Shown here: positions 28,185 through 38,024 of the stretch, in pieces
Layout of the letters: each line of letters begins with the position of its first letter
How positions within the stretch are numbered: position 1 is the stretch's first letter
NCBI RefSeq assembly: GCF_002917925.1
Contig: NZ_PPFE01000005.1
Location: 186,001-250,000 of the forward strand
Direction: 5' to 3'
DNA length: 64,000 nucleotides
Origin: Roseovarius confluentis
GTDB lineage: Bacteria; Pseudomonadota; Alphaproteobacteria; Rhodobacterales; Rhodobacteraceae
Made by a program: the position numbers and the translations under genes
The notes under the pieces: model-generated
What the model was told of the DNA's origin: nothing
What the model saw: only the letters and a program-made list of their open reading frames with translations
The model's database searches: none

Positions 28185-28228
28185 GAGTGTCCCCTTTGTC
28201 TGGGTTCTGGCTTACGGGAAATCGAGGG

Positions 28229-29278
28229 CTAATCGCGCCCGTTTGCGGCATGATCGAGACGCTTTACCGCCCATTGCGCCGCATCGGCCACGGTAGCGTC
28301 CGGGTCGTCGCACAGATCCTGCGCCACCGGTCGCAGGTTGGGGCGGCCCGAATTGCCGATAGCGTACAGCACGTTGCGCACGAAGCGATCGCGCCCGATG
28401 CGCTTGATCGGACTGCCGGAAAACCGCGCCCGAAATCCGGCATCATCCAGTTGGGCCAGCTCTGCCAGCGGCGGCGCGACAAGATCGTCGCGCGCGTGAT
28501 AGCGAAGTTCCGTCGCCTCGACCGCGAACTTGTTCCAAGGGCAGACCGCAAGGCAATCGTCACAGCCATAAATCCGGTTGCCCATCTTTTCGCGCAAGTC
28601 CTCGTCCACCGGACCCTTGTGCTCAATCGTCAGGTAGGAAATGCAGCGCCGCGCATCCAGCTGGTAGGGCGCGGGAAAGGCATCGGTCGGGCACACGTCA
28701 AGACAGGCCCGGCAAGAGCCGCAATGGTCAACTTCCGCCGGATCAGTGTCTATTTCCAGCGTGGTGAACACCGACCCGATGAAAAACCAACTGCCCATGT
28801 CGCGGCTGACCAGGTTGGTGTGCTTGCCCTGCCAGCCCAGCCCTGCCGCCTCGCCCAGCGGCTTTTCCGGCACCGGGGCGGTATCGACGAACACCTTCAC
28901 CTCGCCGCCGCCTTCCGCGATCAGCCAACGCGCGAGCCGCTTCAGCCGTTTCTTCACCACATCGTGGTAGTCGCGGTTGCGGGCATAGACCGAGACCGTA
29001 CCAACCTCGGGGTCGTCCAGCGTCGCCATCGGGTCACTCTCGGGCGTATAGCTTTCGCCCAGCATGATCACGGAGCGCGCCTCGGGCCACAGCACATCGG
29101 GCGCGCCGCGCCACTGCGCCCGGTCGGCCAGCCACGCCATCTGTCCGTGATAGCCCTTGTCCAGAAAGGCCGCCAACCGCTCGGGCACCTGCGGCACGTC
29201 ACCCGGGCGGCACACACGGCAAAGGTCGAAGCCTTCGGCCAGGGCCTGCGCCACCAGTCTCTGTTTCAGCCCATCCAT
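28229..29278 (-). CDS. queG: epoxyqueuosine reductase
   Basis: This 349-residue cobalamin and iron-sulfur enzyme catalyses the last step of queuosine synthesis in tRNA. Two ferredoxin-type cluster motifs are visible, [12 protein letters not shown] and CDDCLAVCP, plus the family stretch [20 protein letters not shown]. The C-terminal part ([14 protein letters not shown]) is the HEAT-like region. I start it at 29278 (MDGLKQRLV); an upstream frame extension runs into a repeat element. It is separated from the GST gene by that palindromic repeat. Confidence 0.93.
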   Translation of the reverse strand: MDGLKQRLVAQALAEGFDLCRVCRPGDVPQVPERLAAFLDKGYHGQMAWLADRAQWRGAPDVLWPEARSVIMLGESYTPESDPMATLDDPEVGTVSVYARNRDYHDVVKKRLKRLARWLIAEGGGEVKVFVDTAPVPEKPLGEAAGLGWQGKHTNLVSRDMGSWFFIGSVFTTLEIDTDPAEVDHCGSCRACLDVCPTDAFPAPYQLDARRCISYLTIEHKGPVDEDLREKMGNRIYGCDDCLAVCPWNKFAVEATELRYHARDDLVAPPLAELAQLDDAGFRARFSGSPIKRIGRDRFVRNVLYAIGNSGRPNLRPVAQDLCDDPDATVADAAQWAVKRLDHAANGRD

Positions 29279-29320
29279 GCTTTTTCTTGGCCCAAATACT
29301 CTGGGGTGAGGCCGCAGGCC

Positions 29321-29387
29321 GAGGGGCAAAGCCCCTCATTAGGTGCCGCATATCCGGGGAGCGCAAAACCGGTCCCCACTTTTGCGC
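29321..29387. repeat. short palindromic intergenic repeats between gst and queG
   Basis: There are two inverted repeats: GAGGGGC / GCCCCTC (29321-29327 and 29331-29337) with loop AAA, and GCGCAAAA / TTTTGCGC (29361-29368 and 29380-29387) around CCGGTCCCCAC. The second closely resembles a palindromic unit I remember as abundant in Rhizobiales and related genomes (GCGCAAAAGTGGG-type). It may also terminate the gst transcript. Confidence 0.6.
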
Positions 29388-29395
29388 GACACGCT

Positions 29396-30061
29396 TTAAA
29401 AATCAAGGTCGGCATAATGCGCCGGCGGCGGGAAACCCGGCACCTGGTCGGCCAGGATGCTGCGGAAGGCCGGGCGCGACTTGATCTTGGCGTACCAGTC
29501 CTTGACCACTTCGGAGCGGTTCCAGTCCACGTCCGAGATATAATCGAGGCTGGAAAGGTGCGCGGCGGCGGCGAAATCGGCGAGCGTCATCACGTCGCCA
29601 GCCAGCCAGCGGCGGCGGTCCAGCAGCCACGCCATGTAATCGAGGTGGAACTTGATCGCCTTGGCGCCCGCCTTGACGTTGCTGCTGTCGGGAAAGCCCT
29701 GGCCCATGACCTTCTTGTTCACCCGCTCATAAAGAAGCTTGGAAGACACCTCGTTGTGGAACTTGTCATCGAACCAGCCCACAAGGCGCCGCACCTCGTA
29801 GCGGCCTTCATGCGCCTTGGGCAGCAGGGCAGGCTCGGGGTACTTGTCTTCGAGGTACTCGCAGATCGGCGTGCTTTCCGCCAGGGTCATGCCGTCGAGA
29901 CGCAGCACCGGCACCTTGCCCGCCGGGTTGCGGCGCAGGAAATCGGGATCGGCCTCCCAGTAGCGTTCCTCGACCAACTCGCATTCGATCCGCTTTTCCG
30001 CGAGGCAGAGCCGCACCTTCCGGCAGAAGGGGGAGAGGGGAACGTGGTATAGCTTGGCCAT
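29396..30061 (-). CDS. glutathione S-transferase family protein
   Basis: The 221-residue protein has an N-terminal thioredoxin-like domain (MAKLYHVPLSPFCRKVRLCL, with a Ser/Cys pair at the glutathione site, and GKVPVLRLDGMTLAEST for gamma-glutamyl binding). An all-helical C-terminal domain with the N-capping region VMTLADFAAAAHLS follows. GGAG precedes the ATG. It is cytosolic, and its detoxification substrate is unknown. It is transcribed leftward and bounded by palindromic repeats downstream and by mtgA (58 nt away) running in the same direction. Confidence 0.9.
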   Translation of the reverse strand: MAKLYHVPLSPFCRKVRLCLAEKRIECELVEERYWEADPDFLRRNPAGKVPVLRLDGMTLAESTPICEYLEDKYPEPALLPKAHEGRYEVRRLVGWFDDKFHNEVSSKLLYERVNKKVMGQGFPDSSNVKAGAKAIKFHLDYMAWLLDRRRWLAGDVMTLADFAAAAHLSSLDYISDVDWNRSEVVKDWYAKIKSRPAFRSILADQVPGFPPPAHYADLDF

Positions 30062-30119
30062 GTATACTCCGGGCGGCTGGCGAAAATCTGTTCTTCAATG
30101 CCCGCAATCTGCGCCCATT

Positions 30120-30848
30120 TCAATCCTCGAAACACGCCGCGCGCCCGTCACGGCGAATCGTGGCCGCCCCGTCCATGATACCGGCGGCGCGCTTGCGGGT
30201 CGCGCTGCTGGGCTGGGACGCAGAGCGGCCCTTGGGGTTGGGCAGGATGGCGGCAAGCCGCGCCGCCTGCACGTCACTCAGCGCGTCCGGGGCCACGTCG
30301 AAATAATGCCGCGCGGCGGCGTCGATGCCGAAGATGCCTTCGTCGAACTCGGCCACGTTCAGATAGACCTCGATGATCCGACGCTTGGACCAGAGCAGCT
30401 CGACCACCGGGGTCAGAGCCGCTTCGAGCGCCTTTCGGGTCCAACTGCGCCCGTGCCAGAGATAGACATTCTTGACGACCTGTTGGCTCAGGGTCGAGGC
30501 GCCCCGCCCGCTGCCGTCTTCCAGCGCGTCGCGGATGGCGTTCATGTCGAAACCCCAGTGCAGGCAGAAGTTGGCGTCTTCGGCTGCCACCAGGGACCGC
30601 GCCATCACCGGGGTAACGTCACTCAGCGACACCCACTGGTGCCGGATCTCGCCCAGGCGAAAGGCTTCCTGCTTCATGTAAAGCGTGTCGGGCGGGGCCC
30701 ACCAGCGATGTGCCAGGATCGTGCCGCAGACGATCACCACGACGATCAGGAACACGCGCACGATCCAGACACGCGCCCACACCACGGGGGCGGCGATGCG
30801 ATCCATCACCGAGGGCTTGGATTTTCTGCTGCGTGTTTTCCTGGCCAT
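30120..30848 (-). CDS. mtgA: monofunctional biosynthetic peptidoglycan transglycosylase
   Basis: This is a GT51 glycosyltransferase of 242 residues with one N-terminal membrane anchor (VWIVRVFLIVVVIVCGTILA). The catalytic Glu is in AAEDANFCLHWGFD, and the second family motif is GRGASTLSQQVVKNVYLW. It polymerises lipid II glycan strands at the periplasmic face. No transpeptidase domain follows. I chose the ATG at 30848 (MARKTRSRKSK) so that a short basic segment precedes the anchor. An upstream start at 30938 is possible but unsupported. Confidence 0.93.
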   Translation of the reverse strand: MARKTRSRKSKPSVMDRIAAPVVWARVWIVRVFLIVVVIVCGTILAHRWWAPPDTLYMKQEAFRLGEIRHQWVSLSDVTPVMARSLVAAEDANFCLHWGFDMNAIRDALEDGSGRGASTLSQQVVKNVYLWHGRSWTRKALEAALTPVVELLWSKRRIIEVYLNVAEFDEGIFGIDAAARHYFDVAPDALSDVQAARLAAILPNPKGRSASQPSSATRKRAAGIMDGAATIRRDGRAACFED

Positions 30849-30965
30849 CGCTGCCCGCAATAGTGCAAACCGGGGTCCGATGGTCAATCGACAGTTTCTT
30901 CCGGCCCAAGGTATCCCGGCCGGGGGCATGGCTTGCATTCCCCCAGCCGAAGTATGATTCAGACC

Positions 30966-33900
30966 CTATTCCGCCGGAATGGCGCTGTCCTCGATGCCGA
31001 TGGGATGCTCCAGCTTGCCCAGCATTTCCTTGGGGCAGACCTGCACGAACTTGTCTTTCTCGGCCTCCCAGTATTGCAGGATCTCGGCGGCGCGGCGGCT
31101 GCCGGTTTCCTCGACATGACGCTCGATCAGGTCCTTGAGCTGGGTCAGCCAGTGCAGCTCGGTGACCGGGCAGGTCACCACCGACTCGCGGTTGATCAGC
31201 TTGTCCGTGTCGCCCTCTGGATCATAGAGGAAGGCCATGCCGCCGGTCATGCCCGCGGCAAAGTTCGCGCCGACGGAGCCAAGGATCACGGCCATCCCGC
31301 CGGTCATGTATTCGCAGCCGTTGCTGCCGCAGCCCTCGATCACGACCTTGGCGCCAGAGTTGCGCACGGCAAAGCGTTCGCCCGCGCGACCGGCGGCAAA
31401 GAGGTACCCTTCGGTCGCACCGTAAAGGACGGTGTTGCCGATGATGGTGTTATCGGCGGCCTCAAGCGGGCTGACCATGGGGGGGCGCACCACGACAGTG
31501 CCGCCCGACAGGCCCTTGCCGACATAGTCGTTGGCATCGCCCGACACCTCGATCTTGAGCCCCGGTGCCGCGAAGGCGCCCAGGGACTGACCCGCGCTGC
31601 CCGTCAGCTTGACGGTCAGGTGATCGGGTTGCAGCGCGTTGCGCATGCCGAAGTTGCGGACGATATGGCTGCTGACGCGGGTGCCCACGGTGCGGTGCGT
31701 GTTCTGGACCGCATAGTGAAGCTGCATCTTCTCGCCATCGTTGAGGAACCGCGCGGCATCCCGCACGATTTCGGCGTCCAGCGTATCGGGCACCTCGTTG
31801 CGCGGCTTGTTGCGGTCATAGGTGATGTGCTGCGCCCCATCCACGGTGATCAGCATCGGGTTGAGGTCCAGGTCATCGAGATGCGCCGAGCCACGGCTGA
31901 CCTGGGTCAGCAGATCGGCACGTCCGATTACGTCATCGAGGCTGCGCGCGCCGATGCTGGCCAGCACCTCGCGCACTTCCTGGGCGTAGAAGGTGATCAG
32001 GTTCACCACCTTGTCGGCATTGCCGGTGAACTTCTCGCGCAGCGACTCGTCCTGCGTGCACACGCCCACCGGGCAGGTGTTGGACTGACACTGGCGCACC
32101 ATGATGCAGCCCATGGCGATCAGCGCGGCGGTGCCGATGCCGTATTCCTCGGCCCCCATCATCGCGGCCATGACGATGTCGCGCCCGGTGCGCAGCCCGC
32201 CATCGGTCCGCAGGGTGATGCGGCTGCGCAGGTTGTTCATCGACAGAACCTGGTGCGCCTCAGTCAGGCCCATTTCCCAGGGCAGGCCGGCATATTTGAT
32301 CGACGTGGCGGGGGACGCGCCCGTGCCGCCATTGTGGCCCGAGATCAGGATCACGTCGGCCTTGGCCTTGGCCACACCGGCGGCGATGGTGCCGACACCG
32401 GATTGCGACACCAGCTTGACGCAGACCTTCACGGTCGGGTTGATCTGTTTCAGGTCATAGATCAGCTGCGCCAGATCCTCGATCGAGTAGATGTCGTGGT
32501 GCGGCGGCGGTGAGATCAGGGTCACGCCTTCGGTCGAGTGCCGCAGACGCGCGATCAGCTTGGTCACCTTCATGCCGGGCAGCTGGCCGCCCTCACCGGG
32601 CTTGGCGCCCTGGGCGACCTTGATTTCAAGCTCTTCGCATTGGTTGAGGTATTCCGCCGTCACGCCGAAGCGGCCCGACGCGACCTGCTTGATCTTGGCC
32701 GATGGGTTGTCGCCGTTGGGTTCTGGCACGAAATGCGCCGGATCCTCGCCGCCCTCGCCACTGTCAGAGCGCGCGCCGATGCGGTTCATGGCGACGTTCA
32801 GCGTCTTGTGCGCCTCGGGGCTAAGCGCCCCCAGCGACATGCCGGGCGTGACGAAGCGTTTGCGGATCGCGGTAACGCTTTCCACCTCTTCCAGCGGCAC
32901 GGCCTCGCCCATGGGCTTGATCGCCATCAGGTCGCGCAGGTGAATCGGCGGGTTGGCCTGCATCGCCTGGCTGTAGCGTTTCCACAGCTCGAAGCTGGCC
33001 TTGTTGCAGGCCATCTGCATCATGTGCATCGTCTGCGCGCCCCAGGCGTGGGTTTCGCCCGATTTGCGCGACTTGTAGAAGCCGCCGATCGGCAGCACGT
33101 GCTTGCCGCCGCGGAAGGCCGTGGCGTGGATTTCCTCCAGCTTGGCCTGGATGCCGCTGACACCGATGCCGGAGATGCGGCTGACAAGGCCCGGGAAGTA
33201 CTCGGCGCACATGGCGCGCGAAAGGCCCACAGCCTCGAAATTCAGACCGCCGCGATAGGACGAGATGACACTGATGCCCATCTTCGACATGATCTTCAGA
33301 AGGCCCTGGTCGATGGCGAGGCGATAGCGCGCCACGGCCTCGGTCAGCGAGCAATCCAGCAGGCCGCGTTCGATCCGGTCGGCGAGGCTGTCCTCGGCGA
33401 GGTAGGCGTTGACCACGGTCGCGCCCGCGCCGATCAGAACGGCAAAGTAATGCGGGTCGATGCATTCCGCAGACCGCACGTTGAGGCTGGTGAAGGTGCG
33501 CAGACCCTTGCGGGTCAGGTGGCTGTGGACCGCGCTGGTGGCCAGGATCATCGGCATGGCGATGCGCGTCTCGTTGACGCCCTGGTCGGTCAGCACGATA
33601 TGCCCCGCCCCCGAGCGCACGGCATCCTCGGCCTCGGCGCGAATCCGTTCCAGCCCGGCCTTGAGCGCGCCTTTCCCGGATTCGAAGGTACAGTCGATCT
33701 CGCAGACGTCGGCGTTCAGGCTTTCCAGCATCGCCTGCCACTGCGCGTTGCCGACAAAGGGGCTTTCCAGCACCATGATCTCGGTCTGACTGCTGGACTC
33801 GTCCAAAACGTTCTTGAGGTTGCCGAACCGGGTCTTCAGGCTCATGACGCGGAATTCGCGCAGGCTGTCGATCGGCGGGTTGGTCACCTGGCTGAAGTTC

Positions 33901-35498
33901 TGGCGGAAATAGTGACTGAGCGGGCGGTATTTCTTGGACAGGACCGCGCTGGGCGTGTCGTCACCCATGCTGGCCACGACCTCCTTGCCGTCCTCGGCCA
34001 TGGGGGCGAGAACCTGTTCCAGTTCTTCCACGGAATAGCCCGCGGCGATCTGGCGGCGGCGCAGCTCCGTGCCTTCGCAGGTCGCCGTCTCGGTCACCCC
34101 GGCAAGGCGCTCATCGAGGTCGGTGATCTTGCCCACCCATTCATCAAAGGGCAGGGCGCGGGCCATTTTGTCCTTGATCTCGGTGTCGTGGTAAAGAACG
34201 CCCTTCTGCGTGTCGACGGCCAGCATCTGGCCCGGGCCCAGCGCGCCTTTTTCGCGCACGGTGGCCTCGTCGATCGGCACCATCCCGGCCTCGGACCCCG
34301 CGATCACAAGGCCGTCGCCCGTCACCACATACCGCATCGGGCGCAACCCGTTCCGGTCGAGCCCGGCACAGACCCAGCGGCCATCGGTCATGGCAAGTGC
34401 TGCGGGGCCGTCCCACGGCTCCATCACCGAGTTGCAGTAGGAGTACATGTCGCGCCACGCCTGCGGCAGTTCCTCGGCCTGCTTGGACCAGCTTTCGGGC
34501 ACCAGCATGGTTTTCGCCATGGGCGCCGAGCGTCCGGCGCGCACCAGGACCTCGAAAACAGAGTCTAATGCGGCGGAATCCGACGATCCTTGGGCGATGA
34601 TCGGCTTGATGTCGTCGGCCATTTCACCAAAGGACTGCGAGGCCATGCGGATCTCGTGGCTTTTCATCCAGTTGGTGTTGCCCTTCAGCGTGTTGATCTC
34701 GCCGTTATGGGCCAGCATGCGGAAGGGCTGCGCCAGCCACCATTGCGGGAAGGTGTTGGTGGAATAACGCTGGTGGTAGATGGCGAAGTTCGACTTGAAC
34801 CGCTCGTCCTTGAGGTCGGGATAGAACTCCGCGACCTGCTCGGCCAGCATCATGCCCTTGTAGATGATGCTGCGGCAGCTGAGCGACGCGATGTAAAGCT
34901 GCCCGACACCGGCGGCGGCGGCGGCTTTCTCGATCCGGCGGCGGATGACGTAAAGCTCGCGCTCGAAATCTTCGACATCGATACCCTTGGCGTTGGAAAT
35001 AAGGATCTGCTCGATCTCGGGGCGGGTCGCGTTTGCCTTTTCGCCCAGCACGCTGATATCCACGGGCACGTGGCGCCAGCCGTAGATATAGTGCCCCATG
35101 CGCAGCACTTCGGTTTCCACGATGGTCCGGCAGGTTTCCTGCGCCCCGAAATCGGTGCGCGGCAGAAAGACCTGACCAACGGCGAGAAGTTGATCTTCGC
35201 GCGGCTCGTGTCCGGTGCGGCGCACCTGGTCATAGAAAAACGGCGCGGGAATCTGGATATGGATGCCGGCCCCGTCGCCGGTCTTGCCATCGGCATCGAC
35301 GGCGCCCCGGTGCCAGATCGCCTTGAGCGCGTCGATCCCGGCCTCGACCACCTTGCGGCTTTCCTTGCCGTTGACGGACACCACAAGGCCGACACCACAG
35401 GAGGAATGCTCTTCCTCGTGGGCGTACATGCCGTTTTCTGCCATCCAGTTGCGCTTGGCCTCTTCGCCAGCGGCCCAGGTTTCATCGAATTTCGTCAT
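30966..35498 (-). CDS. gltB: glutamate synthase (NADPH) large subunit
   Basis: The protein has about 1510 residues. The N-terminal glutamine amidotransferase nucleophile is the Cys in HEEEHSSCGVGLVV; the residues before it are the propeptide removed in family members. The FMN/alpha-oxoglutarate domain (SPPPHHDIYSIEDLAQLI, ISGHNGGTGASP) and the 3Fe-4S cysteine set in GCIMVRQCQSNTCPVGVC follow. The C-terminal part is a beta-helix (GNTVLYGATEGYLFAAG). It makes two glutamates from glutamine and 2-oxoglutarate. Start choice lies between GTG 35501 and ATG 35498; GAAGGGG precedes both. The small-subunit gene is directly upstream. Confidence 0.96.
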   Translation of the reverse strand: MTKFDETWAAGEEAKRNWMAENGMYAHEEEHSSCGVGLVVSVNGKESRKVVEAGIDALKAIWHRGAVDADGKTGDGAGIHIQIPAPFFYDQVRRTGHEPREDQLLAVGQVFLPRTDFGAQETCRTIVETEVLRMGHYIYGWRHVPVDISVLGEKANATRPEIEQILISNAKGIDVEDFERELYVIRRRIEKAAAAAGVGQLYIASLSCRSIIYKGMMLAEQVAEFYPDLKDERFKSNFAIYHQRYSTNTFPQWWLAQPFRMLAHNGEINTLKGNTNWMKSHEIRMASQSFGEMADDIKPIIAQGSSDSAALDSVFEVLVRAGRSAPMAKTMLVPESWSKQAEELPQAWRDMYSYCNSVMEPWDGPAALAMTDGRWVCAGLDRNGLRPMRYVVTGDGLVIAGSEAGMVPIDEATVREKGALGPGQMLAVDTQKGVLYHDTEIKDKMARALPFDEWVGKITDLDERLAGVTETATCEGTELRRRQIAAGYSVEELEQVLAPMAEDGKEVVASMGDDTPSAVLSKKYRPLSHYFRQNFSQVTNPPIDSLREFRVMSLKTRFGNLKNVLDESSSQTEIMVLESPFVGNAQWQAMLESLNADVCEIDCTFESGKGALKAGLERIRAEAEDAVRSGAGHIVLTDQGVNETRIAMPMILATSAVHSHLTRKGLRTFTSLNVRSAECIDPHYFAVLIGAGATVVNAYLAEDSLADRIERGLLDCSLTEAVARYRLAIDQGLLKIMSKMGISVISSYRGGLNFEAVGLSRAMCAEYFPGLVSRISGIGVSGIQAKLEEIHATAFRGGKHVLPIGGFYKSRKSGETHAWGAQTMHMMQMACNKASFELWKRYSQAMQANPPIHLRDLMAIKPMGEAVPLEEVESVTAIRKRFVTPGMSLGALSPEAHKTLNVAMNRIGARSDSGEGGEDPAHFVPEPNGDNPSAKIKQVASGRFGVTAEYLNQCEELEIKVAQGAKPGEGGQLPGMKVTKLIARLRHSTEGVTLISPPPHHDIYSIEDLAQLIYDLKQINPTVKVCVKLVSQSGVGTIAAGVAKAKADVILISGHNGGTGASPATSIKYAGLPWEMGLTEAHQVLSMNNLRSRITLRTDGGLRTGRDIVMAAMMGAEEYGIGTAALIAMGCIMVRQCQSNTCPVGVCTQDESLREKFTGNADKVVNLITFYAQEVREVLASIGARSLDDVIGRADLLTQVSRGSAHLDDLDLNPMLITVDGAQHITYDRNKPRNEVPDTLDAEIVRDAARFLNDGEKMQLHYAVQNTHRTVGTRVSSHIVRNFGMRNALQPDHLTVKLTGSAGQSLGAFAAPGLKIEVSGDANDYVGKGLSGGTVVVRPPMVSPLEAADNTIIGNTVLYGATEGYLFAAGRAGERFAVRNSGAKVVIEGCGSNGCEYMTGGMAVILGSVGANFAAGMTGGMAFLYDPEGDTDKLINRESVVTCPVTELHWLTQLKDLIERHVEETGSRRAAEILQYWEAEKDKFVQVCPKEMLGKLEHPIGIEDSAIPAE

Positions 35499-35563
35499 CA
35501 CTATACCCCTTCAATGGGTGCGGGCATGGCCCGAAAAACAGTCTCTAACGTGGCGGAAAACGC

Positions 35564-37000
35564 TTATTCCGCCGCCACCGCCGTTGCGCCGGCGTCCATC
35601 TCTTCAAGAATTGCCGCAGCGGCGTCGCGTCCGTCGCGAATGGCCCAGACCACAAGGCTGGCACCGCGCACGATGTCGCCGACGGCATAGACGCCGGGCA
35701 GAGAGGTCTTGCCGCTGGTAAATTCGGCCCGGATGGTGCCCCAACGGGTCACGGTCAGCTCATCCTGATCCCACAGCGTCGGCAGTTCCTCGGCCTCGAA
35801 GCCCAGCGCCTTGATCACCAGGTCGGCGGGCTCGTCGTAATCCGCGCCTTCGATCTCCTCGGGGCTTTGCCGGCCCGTGGCGTCCGGCGAACCGAGGCGC
35901 ATCTGCTGCACCTTCACGGAGGTCACCGGGTCGCCGTGGAACGCCTTGGGGGCGGAAAGCCACTGGAAGTCCACGCCTTCTTCCTCGGCGTTCATCACCT
36001 CGCGTTGCGAGCCCGGCATATTTGCCCGGTCGCGGCGATAGAGACATTTGACGCTGGTGGCGCCCTGCCGGACGGCGGTGCGCACACAGTCCATCGCGGT
36101 GTCGCCGCCGCCAATCACGATGACGCGCTTGCCCTCGGCATTCAGCTCGCCGTTTTCGAACTCTGGCACGTCATCGCCGAAACTCTTGCGGTTCGACGCC
36201 GTCAGGTAGTCGATGGCCCGCACGATGCCCGCGGCACCCGCGCCGGGGCCGGGCAGTTCGCGGCTTTTGTAGACGCCCGTGGCGATCAGGACCGCGGTGT
36301 GTTTCTGCCGGATCTCGTCAAAGGTGATGTCATTGCCCACGTCGCAGTTCAGCACGAACTCGACACCGCCTTTTTCAAGCTGTTCGACACGGCGCATGAC
36401 AACGGGCTTTTCCAGCTTGAAGCCGGGGATGCCATAGGTCAGCAATCCACCCGCGCGGTCATAGCGGTCATAGACCGTGACCTGCACGCCAGCGTTGCGC
36501 AGCACGTCCGCCGCCGCCAGCCCGCCAGGGCCAGCGCCGATAATGCCAACGCTTTCCTCGCGCTCCTGAACGGGTGCGATGGGCTGCACCCAGCCTTCCT
36601 CCCACGCGGTGTCGGTGATGTATTTCTCGACCGCGCCGATGGTGACCGTGCCGTGCCCGGATTTCTCGATCACGCAGTTGCCTTCGCACAGCCGGTCCTG
36701 CGGGCAGATGCGGCCACAGATCTCGGGGAAAGTGTTAGTCGCCTGGCTTACCTCGTAGGCCTCCTGCAGGCGCCCCTCGGCGGTCAGGCGCAGCCAGTCG
36801 GGGATGTTGTTGTGCAGCGGGCAGTGGTTCTGGCAATAAGGCACGCCACATTGGCTGCACCGGCCGGACTGCTCCTTGGCCTTTTCGTCGGCGTATTCCG
36901 CGTAGATCTCGTTGAAATCTTCCCAGCGCGCATCAGCGGTGCGCTTGGTGGGCATGTCCCGCTCGACGGACACGAATTTCAGCATCGGTGTTTTTGCCAC
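35564..37000 (-). CDS. gltD: glutamate synthase (NADPH) small subunit
   Basis: This 478-residue FAD/NADPH oxidoreductase feeds electrons to GltB. The N-terminal 4Fe-4S ligands are in CSQCGVPYCQNHCPLHNN and CGRICPQDRLCEGNC. FAD binding is seen in VGIIGAGPGGLAAADVL and NADPH binding in VIVIGGGDTAMDCVRTA. I start it at GTG 37000 with GGAGAG 7 nt upstream; a TTG four codons earlier overlaps that site. It is first in the gltD-gltB operon, with a 65-nt gap to gltB. The 220-nt region upstream is shared with divergent uppP. Confidence 0.95.
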   Translation of the reverse strand: MAKTPMLKFVSVERDMPTKRTADARWEDFNEIYAEYADEKAKEQSGRCSQCGVPYCQNHCPLHNNIPDWLRLTAEGRLQEAYEVSQATNTFPEICGRICPQDRLCEGNCVIEKSGHGTVTIGAVEKYITDTAWEEGWVQPIAPVQEREESVGIIGAGPGGLAAADVLRNAGVQVTVYDRYDRAGGLLTYGIPGFKLEKPVVMRRVEQLEKGGVEFVLNCDVGNDITFDEIRQKHTAVLIATGVYKSRELPGPGAGAAGIVRAIDYLTASNRKSFGDDVPEFENGELNAEGKRVIVIGGGDTAMDCVRTAVRQGATSVKCLYRRDRANMPGSQREVMNAEEEGVDFQWLSAPKAFHGDPVTSVKVQQMRLGSPDATGRQSPEEIEGADYDEPADLVIKALGFEAEELPTLWDQDELTVTRWGTIRAEFTSGKTSLPGVYAVGDIVRGASLVVWAIRDGRDAAAAILEEMDAGATAVAAE

Positions 37001-37220
37001 GATTCTCTCCAAAGATCGCCTAGGTTCGGAAGGTGTAGTGCAAGACCAAGCAAAAATAAAGTCAGTACAGTTTACCTATATTGCGATATTTCTACCCTCG
37101 GTACCGCGCTACGTCAAGTTTGATCAAAAACTTAGGTCCGATCCGGACATAAATGTCCACTTCCCTCGGACTCCGAATGCGGTATAGCTAGGAAAAAAAG
37201 ACACGAGCAGGGCCGCGTAC

Positions 37221-38024
37221 ATGCCGCTTTTCCATCTTATACTGGTGGCCGTGATCCAAGGGATCACAGAGTTCCTGCCGGTGTCGTCCTCGGGCCACCT
37301 GATCCTGCTGCCCGGCCTGACCGGACTCGACGATCAAGGTCAGGCGATCGACGTGGCGGTGCATGTCGGTACGCTTTTCGCGGTGATCCTGTATTTCTGG
37401 TCGGACGTGAAACTGGCGCTGTCGGGCCTGCCCCGCGCCCTGAAGGGCCGGATCGACACGGAAGGCTCGAAACTGGCCTTTCTGCTGATCGTGTCGTCGA
37501 TCCCGGTGGTGGCTTTCGGCGTGCTGTTGAAATTGACCGGGCTGGACGACGCCATGCGCTCGATCGCGGTGATCGGCTGGACGATGCTGGTCTTTGGTAT
37601 CGTGCTCTACTGGGCCGACCAGGCGGGCGAGGCGACGCGCACCACCGCGGACTGGTCGCTCCGCGATGCCATGGTGATGGGCGTCTGGCAGGCCATCGCG
37701 CTGATCCCGGGCACGTCGCGGTCCGGGATAACCATCACCGGCGCGCGGTTCATGGGCTACAGCCGGTCCGACGCGGCGCGGCTGTCGATGCTGATGTCGA
37801 TCCCGGTGATCATCGAAAGCGGCGTGTTCCTTGGCGGCGAGGCGATCTACACCGCGAATGTCGCGCTGATCCGGGACAGCGCCATTGCCGCCGCGTTTGC
37901 CTTCTTCTCTGCGCTGCTGGCGCTGACGCTGATGATGCGGCTATTGCGCAGCGTGTCCTTCACGCCATACGTGATCTACCGGATCGTCCTCGGGATCGTG
38001 CTGCTGGTCGTGGCTTATTCGTAG
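37221..38024 (+). CDS. uppP: undecaprenyl-diphosphatase
   Basis: This 267-residue integral membrane enzyme recycles the undecaprenyl carrier lipid for peptidoglycan synthesis. The two active-site segments are visible: QGITEFLPVSSSGHLIL near residues 14-30 and LIPGTSRSGITITGARFMGYSR near 160-181. About eight helices fit the family. It is divergent from gltD and ends with a 10-nt convergent overlap with the next gene. Confidence 0.95.
   Translation: MPLFHLILVAVIQGITEFLPVSSSGHLILLPGLTGLDDQGQAIDVAVHVGTLFAVILYFWSDVKLALSGLPRALKGRIDTEGSKLAFLLIVSSIPVVAFGVLLKLTGLDDAMRSIAVIGWTMLVFGIVLYWADQAGEATRTTADWSLRDAMVMGVWQAIALIPGTSRSGITITGARFMGYSRSDAARLSMLMSIPVIIESGVFLGGEAIYTANVALIRDSAIAAAFAFFSALLALTLMMRLLRSVSFTPYVIYRIVLGIVLLVVAYS

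Noticed and set aside
32538-34568. 676-codon plus-strand open frame inside gltB
   Set aside because: It is an antisense shadow of gltB caused by high-GC codon use.
37113-37132. AAGTTT/AAACTT inverted repeat upstream of gltD as an FNR-type box
   Set aside because: It does not fit the TTGAT-N4-ATCAA pattern and its spacing is poor.
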